From positions 1 through 20,623 of the IMG/VR virus record IMGVR_UViG_3300032117_000187: a DNA stretch of 20,623 bases. One strand, 5' to 3'. The DNA comes from a virus. The position numbers and the translations under genes were made by a program. The notes beneath the pieces are model-generated. The model ran no database searches and had not been told where the DNA came from. It saw only the letters and a list, made by a program, of their open reading frames with translations. Positions 8,136 through 14,829 of this stretch are shown piece by piece; position 1 is the stretch's first letter, and the number at the start of each line of letters is the position of its first letter.

Positions 8136-10556
8136 TTAACCTTCGCCCCATCTAGTGGCGTCGTATGCTGAATCTACTGCGCCAGATGAGTTAAGTGTTG
8201 CTTGTCCGTTGTTGCCTGTTGCTGAATTATATAAATCGCTTGCTGCTGTAGCAACTGCGCCTAGTCCAGTATTTACTAGTCCGCCCAATGTTTGCACCGC
8301 ACTATTGACTAGGCCTTGTGCTAGTTGACTTGTACCAACTGCGCCACGTCCAGTATTTGGAGCTCCGCCGGCAGCAACAAGTGCATCGTTTGATAATCGT
8401 ATCATACTTAATACTTGTGTAAATGTGCCGCCAGTGAACGTGTTTTTAATTGTTTTTATAATATACTGCCCGCTGAACAAACTAGGTACTGTACCAATTG
8501 TTGGTGTCATTAATCCTTTGTTGGTCTGATCTATATCTATATCCACTGGTGTATTAATTGTAACAGATGCAATTAAGTCACCATTGTCCATTTTAATATG
8601 TCCATATTGTTGTGCAAAATCTGATTGAGATATTTCTGCCAACCAGTTAGTACTTGTTGTTGGGCTTGGACTATATAGCCAATCGTCCTGTTTAAGTAGC
8701 GTAGGATCACCAACAATAGTTAACTCGAGATTCTGCATATCGCCCTGTAATTCACTATATACACTTCTCATCAAGTTCGCTGTTGTTTGTGCAGCCGGAT
8801 TAGCAATAATGTTCATACCAGTATTATCGCGTTGATCGTTTACAATATTTTTGTATCGCAATGGTGTGAGATTTTGTATTGATCCAAAGTTTGGAATCAA
8901 ATTTAATGCTCCCATCAGTGCAGAACTTAACGATATTGCGGGCCCACTAGCTAATACAGTATCTAGCCCAGTACTGGCAGTAGGTTGCGTTGCAGCAACA
9001 GATGAAGTATACGCATTTACCGCTGTAAAGAATGTTGCGTCAAAGTGAATATTGAGATCTAGGATATCAATGTTGTGTCCAGTGTATATATAGCTGTATG
9101 CTTTTGACGTATATGGTCTACTGTCTGTCAATAATGGTGCTGCTGGATGCTTTGCGTCGTATACACTATATTGGTGTATGTTGTAGGTGTATACCTTGGG
9201 ATATATGTTTCTGATAGAATCAAATACTCCATTGGTTGTTACCCCAGCAGCACTTGTTCCTGCATAGGTAGTCTGAACTACCGTTTTATAAGTGTTTAGT
9301 ACTTGCGTCATTGACGTTTGTACTTGGTCTGGTGTTGAGCTTTGTAAATCTAATCCAAGCTGTCCTATCAGGTAGTCTGATTGTATTAATACTTTATTAA
9401 TAATTTCCTGTATTGACGTACCCGATGCAATACTAAAGTTTCCAGTTGACAAGTCAATTGAACTAGCGTTTGGGTTGGCCTGGCTCAGGCTCATTTGTTT
9501 GTCATAAACAATTTTACTAGAGGCAATAGACGAGTCTATGTCAAATTTATAACTGTGAGCAGATTCAGCTTTTTTATCAGTTACTTCTTGTTGTAAAAAT
9601 TTATTCAATTGACTAGTAAATGAATTAGGTAATGTTGCATCAAAAAATTCACCTACTGTTTTTGCGATTACTGTTATATTTTTGGGAATCTTAGCAACTT
9701 CGTCTGCGTGTGCTTCGTGTCCTGCGGCAGTAAATGCAAGTGCGTATTCGGCGCCGCGGTTAGATACTTGTATTTTAAATTCTCGAATATTAATCGGAAA
9801 ACGTTTTCTGTATATGCTGGTTTGGCTTGCAGGTACTTGATTCCCTGCATCGTCGTATCCAACAAAATCTATTTGCAACATATAAGGTTGCTGAAGATAA
9901 TTTGATTTGCCTGAAGGGTTTAGTACTGTGTCTGCTTTTACTAGCGTGTCTAATAAAGTAACGCCATACGGTTCTGCTATAGTTAATGTACCGTCTGTCA
10001 TGTTGCTACTTTTACTAGTAGAGTTTAGTCCTACTACAGTATTAAAATCTATTGTTTGAATATTATAGTTTAGGCCCCGTTGCGTTGGCAATCTACGGTC
10101 TGGGTATAGTCCACTGTCTTCAGCAATTACATAACTATTTAATAACGGTGTAGTTGTACCTGTACCAGCATCGCCGCTATCAATTAATGCATTGTAATCA
10201 TTGATGTCTAACCACCATAAACTTGTTGCATAGGTCCAACTAGCATATTGATGCATTGGATTTGGAATCGCAGATCCTGCCACTGGAGCTTTGATAACGC
10301 TACCAAGAAGTCCTGCCAATGCTCCACTGAGTGCACCGTTTAATCCGCCGCTTAGGCCACCAGACAATGCCCCGCTTAACGCACCTGCTAATGCGCCGCC
10401 AATTGGTCCAGACACCGATCCAGCCAATGCAGTAACTCCGCTGGATAATGCTGAATTTGCTGCACCAGCGATAGGCGCTGTTACACCTGCGGCCACAACA
10501 CCAGTTAAATCTTGATTAACTTGGTCAGCTGAAAAAATTGGGGTTGGATCTGCCAT
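8136..10556 (-). CDS. Baseplate hub protein, gp27-like, with glycine-zipper N-terminus
   Basis: This 806-residue protein is placed between gp53 and gp5, where T4-like aquatic phages carry a hub structural protein. Residues about 692-726 (SGQYIIKTIKNTFTGGTFT followed by QVLSMIRLSNDAL) resemble the C-terminal beta hairpin of gp27/gpD-type hub proteins that sit on the spike. Residues 100-130 contain many aromatic residues (YASWTYATSLWWLDINDYN). The N-terminal 22-95 are almost entirely Gly, Ala, Leu and Ser in GxxxG-like repeats, and another Gly/Ala-rich stretch lies near residues 745-780. The protein ends RWGEG. A TTAGGA ribosome site lies inside the end of gp53. The gp27-like assignment rests on the short motif and the position next to gp5, so the exact T4 counterpart is not certain. 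Confidence 0.75.
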   Translation of the reverse strand: MADPTPIFSADQVNQDLTGVVAAGVTAPIAGAANSALSSGVTALAGSVSGPIGGALAGALSGALSGGLSGGLNGALSGALAGLLGSVIKAPVAGSAIPNPMHQYASWTYATSLWWLDINDYNALIDSGDAGTGTTTPLLNSYVIAEDSGLYPDRRLPTQRGLNYNIQTIDFNTVVGLNSTSKSSNMTDGTLTIAEPYGVTLLDTLVKADTVLNPSGKSNYLQQPYMLQIDFVGYDDAGNQVPASQTSIYRKRFPINIREFKIQVSNRGAEYALAFTAAGHEAHADEVAKIPKNITVIAKTVGEFFDATLPNSFTSQLNKFLQQEVTDKKAESAHSYKFDIDSSIASSKIVYDKQMSLSQANPNASSIDLSTGNFSIASGTSIQEIINKVLIQSDYLIGQLGLDLQSSTPDQVQTSMTQVLNTYKTVVQTTYAGTSAAGVTTNGVFDSIRNIYPKVYTYNIHQYSVYDAKHPAAPLLTDSRPYTSKAYSYIYTGHNIDILDLNIHFDATFFTAVNAYTSSVAATQPTASTGLDTVLASGPAISLSSALMGALNLIPNFGSIQNLTPLRYKNIVNDQRDNTGMNIIANPAAQTTANLMRSVYSELQGDMQNLELTIVGDPTLLKQDDWLYSPSPTTSTNWLAEISQSDFAQQYGHIKMDNGDLIASVTINTPVDIDIDQTNKGLMTPTIGTVPSLFSGQYIIKTIKNTFTGGTFTQVLSMIRLSNDALVAAGGAPNTGRGAVGTSQLAQGLVNSAVQTLGGLVNTGLGAVATAASDLYNSATGNNGQATLNSSGAVDSAYDATRWGEG

Positions 10557-10559
10557 TGG

Positions 10560-10859
10560 TTACAATCCTAAGGTTGCTTTTACCACTGACATTGATGGAA
10601 CATATATAATAGTTGGTGCCACAAAATCAAATAACGGATCTACCAGTGTATTTGGGTTGCGTACTGCAAATAACCACCACAGATTACTATCTTGGTACAT
10701 ATCGTATGCTAACAAATCCGGACGTAGATTGTACGGTGGGTCAATTTGATATAGCGCATCGCTTACGTCCGATGGGAATACAATTCCTTTCCAAATGTCA
10801 AGGAACGGTCCCCATACAGGGGTATTACGATAAGGACTAGTTGTTGCGTATGTTGCCAT
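10560..10859 (-). CDS. 53: Baseplate wedge protein gp53-like
   Basis: This protein of 99 residues matches the first half of T4 gp53, a small wedge protein of 196 residues that completes the inner wedge. The key stretch is LRPDLLAYDMYQDSNLWWLF at residues 46-65, equivalent to the RPEELANAIYGNPQLYWVLL segment in T4, followed by a LysM-like tail (PLFDFVAPTIIYVPS). Its ATG overlaps the stop of the preceding gene as TAATG, and only three bases separate its stop from the hub gene, so it is surely part of the late baseplate operon. It is about half the T4 length, as in other exo-T-even phages. Confidence 0.85.
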   Translation of the reverse strand: MATYATTSPYRNTPVWGPFLDIWKGIVFPSDVSDALYQIDPPYNLRPDLLAYDMYQDSNLWWLFAVRNPNTLVDPLFDFVAPTIIYVPSMSVVKATLGL

Positions 10860-11866
10860 TATAAGAATCCTCCAGGCCCAGCTACTCCGCCATTGCTGGC
10901 TTGTTGTGTAGCACCAAATGCACTTCCTGGGTTGCCCGAGCCTGCACTATTAATCAATGCACCTTTGGCAAAATCTTGTAAACTAAATCTCTGGCTCTGT
11001 GCCAGGCGACTGTACACAGGTTGAACTGTTAATGTTATTGTGCTGGTTGTTGGTAATCTAGTACTATTCAATACAGGATTGGTTACAAAAGGATTATACG
11101 TTACGCCAGGTTCTGGAATATCCATATAATCGCTGTCAGTTGGCATAGCATGATTAAAACTTGTTACCACGCAAGGCACGTTGGGCAAGTAGTATTGACC
11201 ATATCCGTTTAAGTATACAATCGGTGGCGGATTACCTGCTAGTGGATCTGCACCAAAGAACATTTTTGTCAATGATCTAAAAAAGTAAATTGTTGCCAAT
11301 AAGTACTGACCTTCATTTACGTTCTGTACTGTAAAGTCGCCTGTGATTGTAATTGGTTGCACTTCTGAGTTATCATAGAAGTACTGGGCATAGTTATTGT
11401 GTAGTAATTTTTGTGCAGAATAGTTTGCTACGTGTGTAACTGAGATTGATGGGGTATATGGAAAAATTACACCAACACGGGTTTGTCCTGCTGGGCCAAA
11501 TAAGCTGTTCATTCCCTGTGCCACTGCGCTGGTTACACCATTATTAGTTTCTGTGCGTAGCGGCGATAGTAAATTATTAGTTGGATCATTGTAGAAGTAC
11601 TTGCTGTTTGGCGGAAGTGTAATACGCACACGCCAATCATAGTTTGCCTGCGGGTAGTTAACTACCACCTGTGGTCCTACTGTTCTGGAACCGCCGGGAT
11701 TTGATGTACTATATGCAAACATGTCATTGACATTTTGTCTACTGGCTGTAGGATTGTAACCAACTTGTCCCTCAACTGAATTAAGGACGCTTTGGCCAAT
11801 CTGAGTTAGTAAACCCTGGCTTTGGTTTACTGCATTATTTAGAGGTTGGTTAGGTAGCACTGGCAT
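10859..11866 (-). CDS. Tail-tube initiator of the baseplate, gp48/gp54 family
   Basis: This protein of 335 residues opens the late baseplate operon. Residues about 165-215 (SEVQPITITGDFTVQNVNEG, then QYLLATIYFFRSLTKMFFG) are typical of the tail-tube-like proteins at the top of the baseplate (T4 gp48 and gp54), on which the tail tube polymerises. The following VPCVVTSFNHAMP also fits a tube fold. The first 55 residues and the last 35 are low in complexity and rich in Asn, Gln, Ser and Gly. I cannot decide between gp48 and gp54; both are of similar size (about 320-364 residues in T4) and related fold. The start codon lies only five bases after a perfect late-promoter motif, so its mRNA may be leaderless. 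Confidence 0.78.
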   Translation of the reverse strand: MPVLPNQPLNNAVNQSQGLLTQIGQSVLNSVEGQVGYNPTASRQNVNDMFAYSTSNPGGSRTVGPQVVVNYPQANYDWRVRITLPPNSKYFYNDPTNNLLSPLRTETNNGVTSAVAQGMNSLFGPAGQTRVGVIFPYTPSISVTHVANYSAQKLLHNNYAQYFYDNSEVQPITITGDFTVQNVNEGQYLLATIYFFRSLTKMFFGADPLAGNPPPIVYLNGYGQYYLPNVPCVVTSFNHAMPTDSDYMDIPEPGVTYNPFVTNPVLNSTRLPTTSTITLTVQPVYSRLAQSQRFSLQDFAKGALINSAGSGNPGSAFGATQQASNGGVAGPGGFL

Positions 11867-11871
11867 ACAAG

Positions 11872-11881
11872 TATTTATCGG
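11872..11881 (-). promoter_or_regulatory. Late promoter for the baseplate operon
   Basis: The minus strand reads CCGATAAATA, identical to the motifs at 5650-5659 and 20534-20543. With T4 late-promoter geometry, where the octamer covers about -13 to -6, transcription would begin at or next to the A of the ATG at 11866. Confidence 0.75.
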
Positions 11882-11885
11882 CTGT

Positions 11886-11903
11886 ATAATATGCCCATAT
11901 TAT
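11886..11903. promoter_or_regulatory. Perfect palindrome between divergent promoters, possible operator
   Basis: The site is a perfect inverted repeat with 8-base arms, ATAATATG and CATATTAT, separated by CC. It sits between the leftward late promoter and the rightward gp55 promoter. The symmetry and place suggest a dimeric regulator site; a hairpin in a transcript crossing it is an alternative. Confidence 0.5.
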
Positions 11904-11928
11904 GTTTAGGATACATTTCAAAATTAGG

Positions 11929-11958
11929 TTGACCTTTGGCAATTAAATATGTTAGTAT
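11929..11958 (+). promoter_or_regulatory. Sigma-70-like promoter for gp55 operon
   Basis: A TTGACC box at 11929-11934 is followed after 18 bases by TAGTAT at 11953-11958. The host-type hexamers and position just before gp55 suggest early or middle expression of the plus-strand operon. The predicted leader is about 20 bases, including the AAAGGA ribosome site at 11970-11975. Confidence 0.55.
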
Positions 11959-11966
11959 GTGCTAAC
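11951..11966. repeat. Near-perfect inverted repeat over the gp55 -10 box
   Basis: GTTAGTA and TGCTAAC, separated by two bases, form 7-base arms with one mismatch (a G-T pair in RNA). It covers the -10 box of the gp55 promoter, so it could be an operator or a hairpin at the 5' end of the mRNA. Confidence 0.45.
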
Positions 11967-11983
11967 TTTAAAGGAATCACCGG

Positions 11984-12877
11984 ATGGCTCGCAATAATTA
12001 TCTGAATAACAAAGATATTCTCAAAGAAATTCACAAAAGCAAAAACACTTACTGCCACTATACAGACCCATCTGTTGCAGATTATGATATGATTTTGCCA
12101 GACGTAAGCAAAATTAATAAAAAGAATATCATGCAAGCACGTAAAGATCGTGCTGTCCGATTGCAAAAATTAGCCCACGAAGCCGCTAGTGCAGATGGTA
12201 CTAAGCATAAAATGGACGAATTTGAAATTAAATTAAAAGAGATTGCCGATACCGATGTTGTGTTCCGTGTAATGACATGGGACCATATTCCTGTAGACGA
12301 TGTTAAAAGCCGTAAAGCTGCTGTCAAGGCAATGGAATTAGAAGATGATGGTCCTGCTCGTTCAGAATATGATGACGACGAATTAGATATTGCAGGTAAT
12401 ACCAAATACGTTAAAGTAAATTTTCCACCATTTGAACATTTTCAAGTTACCGAAGATGGTACTCCTGTGCTAGTAGGACGTAGTCACTGGAAAGGTGATT
12501 TTGTTGCTGGTGTGTTTAGCCGCGAACACGGTAAAATGACACCAAAACTTGCTCATATGTTTATTAAGCTGTGCGAGCGTTATGCTACACGCTCTAACTG
12601 GAGAGGATATACATACAATGATGAGATGCGTAGCCAAGCATTGCTACAACTATCGCAAATTGGACTACAGTTCGACGAGTTTAAGAGCCAGAACCCTTTT
12701 GCTTATTATACTGCCGCTATCACTAATAGTTTTACTCGTGTTCTTAACATAGAAAAGCGTAACCAAAACTTACGCGATGATATTTTAGAAATGAATAATT
12801 TAACGCCTAGTTACACACGCCAGGGACAAAAGATTAGTTCCACATCGGGTGGCAGCGACGGCGGATACGATGATTGA
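11984..12877 (+). CDS. 55: Late-transcription sigma factor gp55, enlarged form
   Basis: In T4, gp55 is the highly diverged sigma-70-family protein that binds host RNA polymerase core and recognises the late promoter octamer. Two T4-like blocks are visible: NNYLNNKDILKEIHKSK at 4-20 (T4 has YVNNKELLQAI), and the sigma region 2-like segment 187-262 with SNWRGYTYNDEMRSQALLQL and FKSQNPFAYYTAAITNSF. At 297 residues it is far longer than T4 gp55 (about 185); the extra part is about 110-150 residues between the two blocks, with an acidic patch at 119-136 (EDDGPARSEYDDDELDIA). The C-terminus is polar (GGSDGGYDD), without the hydrophobic clamp-binding peptide that I recall for T4. Ribosome site AAAGGA lies 8 bases before the ATG. 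The late promoters listed here are its probable targets. Confidence 0.9.
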   Translation: MARNNYLNNKDILKEIHKSKNTYCHYTDPSVADYDMILPDVSKINKKNIMQARKDRAVRLQKLAHEAASADGTKHKMDEFEIKLKEIADTDVVFRVMTWDHIPVDDVKSRKAAVKAMELEDDGPARSEYDDDELDIAGNTKYVKVNFPPFEHFQVTEDGTPVLVGRSHWKGDFVAGVFSREHGKMTPKLAHMFIKLCERYATRSNWRGYTYNDEMRSQALLQLSQIGLQFDEFKSQNPFAYYTAAITNSFTRVLNIEKRNQNLRDDILEMNNLTPSYTRQGQKISSTSGGSDGGYDD

Positions 12878-13050
12878 AGTACCTAGTACTTTTATTACTC
12901 TTACCATTATCTGGGTGTAGTAACTTACACTCAGATTTCCCCGAAGCCTGTGTAGTAGGAGTACCTACCAATAAGAACTGTTTTTCCTTAGGTGGCGGCC
13001 CAGGCGGTATTAAACTTGGGCCATTTAACATAGTCGATCACCAATTCTAA
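12874..13050 (+). CDS. Small phage lipoprotein, TTG start
   Basis: The frame from TTG at 12874 to TAA at 13050 encodes 58 residues beginning MKYLVLLLLLPLSGCSNLHS. It has a charged N-terminus (Lys2), a hydrophobic core of Leu/Val, and a textbook lipobox LSGC with Cys15, so signal peptidase II cleavage and lipid attachment are expected. The mature part of 44 residues has two further cysteines and a Gly-rich patch (LGGGPGGIKLGPF). The TTG overlaps the gp55 stop (TTGA), implying coupling. Seen: signal peptide and lipobox. Unknown: function. Outer-membrane lipoproteins of phages can act in lysis (spanin subunit) or superinfection exclusion, but no partner gene is visible and it lacks the Pro-rich look of Rz1. 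Confidence 0.78.
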   Translation: MKYLVLLLLLPLSGCSNLHSDFPEACVVGVPTNKNCFSLGGGPGGIKLGPFNIVDHQF

Positions 13051-13066
13051 TTGAGCAAAATAAGAT

Positions 13067-13095
13067 TTGAGTTTACTCAATCTTTCCTCTATACT
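13067..13095 (+). promoter_or_regulatory. Possible sigma-70-like promoter before gp47
   Basis: TTGAGT at 13067-13072 and TATACT at 13090-13095 are separated by exactly 17 bases. The gp47 ATG at 13103 is only 7 bases beyond the -10 box, so a transcript from here would have essentially no leader. The TTGAG/CTCAA inverted repeat at 13067-13080 overlaps the -35 box. It could be a chance match. Confidence 0.4.
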
Positions 13096-13102
13096 GATTA
13101 TT

Positions 13103-14119
13103 ATGACAAATCTATTTAAAAAAGCTGCAATCTTTACTGACATACACTTTGGGTTGAAGTCTAATAGTACGCTACACAATGAAGACTGTTTAGCATTTGT
13201 AAAATGGGCCACTGCCAAAGCCAAAGAAGAAGGATGCGAAACCTGTTTATTCTTGGGAGATTGGCATAACAATAGAGCAAGTCTTAATATTTTAACCTTA
13301 GGCTACAGCCTACGTGCATTAGAGCACCTAAATGAAAACTTTGACAATACTTACTTCATTCCCGGCAATCATGATCTTTATTATCGCGACAAGCGTGACG
13401 TACAGTCTGTGGAATGGGCCAAGCACCTCAGCAATATACACATTTGCAACGATTGGACTACTTTCGGGGATGTCACTATTGCTCCGTGGCTGGTTGGAGA
13501 TGACCACAAGCGACTTAAAAAATTAAAAGGTAAGTACATGTTTGGGCACTTTGAGTTGCCCGGATATTTAATGAATGCCATGGTTGCTATGCCGGACCAT
13601 GGTGAGATCACCGGAGATGATATGCAAGGGTTTGAGCATGTTTTTTCTGGCCACTTTCACAAACGACAAACCCAGCGCAACGTTACCTATATTGGTAATG
13701 CGTTCCCACATAACTATGCCGATGCCGGCGATGATGATAGAGGGTTAACTATTTTAGAATGGGACAAGCCCCCTGTATACCATAGTTGGCCCGATCAACC
13801 TATGTATCGTGTGTTCAGCTTAAAGGATGTATTGAATCATACAGAAACTATGCTTAAACCAAATATGCATGTTCGTGTAAACTTAGATGTAGATATTAGC
13901 TACGAAGAAGCAACCTTTATTAAAGAAACATTTATTGAAACATACAAGCTGAGAGAGATTACTCTTATTCCAGCCAAGGTAACTGATCTAACCGATTACG
14001 AAATAGCTGGTAATATTGAATTCGAGTCAGTCGATCAGATTGTGTATAGTCAGTTAAGCAGTATTGACAGTAACCAGTACAATCCAAATTTATTATTGGA
14101 TATCTACAGGAATCTATGA
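13103..14119 (+). CDS. 47: Recombination endonuclease subunit gp47 (Mre11-like)
   Basis: This protein of 338 residues is the nuclease subunit of the gp46/gp47 complex, which resects double-strand ends for recombination-dependent replication. All calcineurin-like phosphoesterase motifs are present: DIH at 13-15, GDWH at 52-55, GNHD at 88-91, GHFE at 148-151 and GHFH at 183-186, the metal-binding Asp and His residues of the Mre11 family. The ATG at 13103 is chosen because the conserved sequence begins within ten residues (AAIFTDIHFG); an upstream in-frame TTG at 13067 would add 12 hydrophobic residues not expected in the family. No clear ribosome site precedes it. Its stop overlaps the next ATG as ATGA. 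gp46 follows one gene later, the usual order being interrupted by the SGNH gene. Confidence 0.93.
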   Translation: MTNLFKKAAIFTDIHFGLKSNSTLHNEDCLAFVKWATAKAKEEGCETCLFLGDWHNNRASLNILTLGYSLRALEHLNENFDNTYFIPGNHDLYYRDKRDVQSVEWAKHLSNIHICNDWTTFGDVTIAPWLVGDDHKRLKKLKGKYMFGHFELPGYLMNAMVAMPDHGEITGDDMQGFEHVFSGHFHKRQTQRNVTYIGNAFPHNYADAGDDDRGLTILEWDKPPVYHSWPDQPMYRVFSLKDVLNHTETMLKPNMHVRVNLDVDISYEEATFIKETFIETYKLREITLIPAKVTDLTDYEIAGNIEFESVDQIVYSQLSSIDSNQYNPNLLLDIYRNL

Positions 14120-14829
14120 GGATTTATACCAACGGATGTTCATTTACTTACGGTGACGAATTACAGTCACCCGATACATCTGCGTGGCCAGTGCTGTTAG
14201 GTAATCTATTAGGTGCAACAACTGTCAACGATGGGGTGAGTGGAGGTACAAATTATAGAACTATATACCGCACCATTAAGCAATATCAACATAATTTTGA
14301 TTTGTACGTTATAGCATGGACCACTAATACCAGATTTACTTTTTATAAGTCAGACAACAATTACGAGATAAACTTTAATCCGGCATTGCAAAACAGCATG
14401 TACGGTAATAGCTCATTTTATCATAATTGGGGCGAGACCCTATACAATGTTTGGTACAACGAGCTGTATGCTTTTAAATTATGGCTTCAGCAAATTATAC
14501 AATTACAATCTTTTATCAAAGCACCATGTCTGATGATCAATACAATGCATAATAATATAGGTAAATGGTTTGCACCTAAGGAGCAGTTTATAGATTCTGT
14601 CAGAGAGTTAATCAATTTTAATATCATGACTGACGAACAAATATTTGACGAATACAACGAAATACAGTACTATGTACAACTAATCGACACATCAATGTTT
14701 TATAATTGGAATGCGTTTTATATTCAAGATTTATGTAACAAATTTCCGTGTGGACCAAATGGACACATATTAGAAGCTGGTCACACTCACTTGGCAGAAT
14801 TATTATATAATCACTTATGTTTAAAATAA
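14116..14829 (+). CDS. SGNH/GDSL-like hydrolase inserted between gp47 and gp46
   Basis: This protein of 237 residues starts MRIYTNGCSFTYGDEL. GCSFTYG at 7-13 matches block I of SGNH hydrolases, with Ser9 as candidate nucleophile, and TVNDGVSGGTNYRTI at 36-50 supplies the block II Gly. YVIAWTTNTRFTF near 69-81 stands at block III with Asn. Near the C-terminus GPNGHILEAGHTHLAELL (213-230) resembles block V, but the usual Asp three residues before the His is Pro214, so the DxxH pair is incomplete unless His223 or His225 serves. The family includes esterases, lipases and carbohydrate deacetylases; the substrate cannot be told. It overlaps gp47 by 4 bases and gp46 by 13, so it is fully inside the recombination operon. 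Confidence 0.75.
   Translation: MRIYTNGCSFTYGDELQSPDTSAWPVLLGNLLGATTVNDGVSGGTNYRTIYRTIKQYQHNFDLYVIAWTTNTRFTFYKSDNNYEINFNPALQNSMYGNSSFYHNWGETLYNVWYNELYAFKLWLQQIIQLQSFIKAPCLMINTMHNNIGKWFAPKEQFIDSVRELINFNIMTDEQIFDEYNEIQYYVQLIDTSMFYNWNAFYIQDLCNKFPCGPNGHILEAGHTHLAELLYNHLCLK

Noticed and set aside
10291-10515. Plus-strand Pro/Ala-rich ORF
   Set aside because: It is the complement of the Gly/Ala-rich repeat of the hub gene, without ribosome site or promoter.
13067-13102. TTG start extending gp47 by 12 residues
   Set aside because: The extra residues are hydrophobic and unlike the family; homologues begin close to the first metal-binding motif, so ATG 13103 is better.
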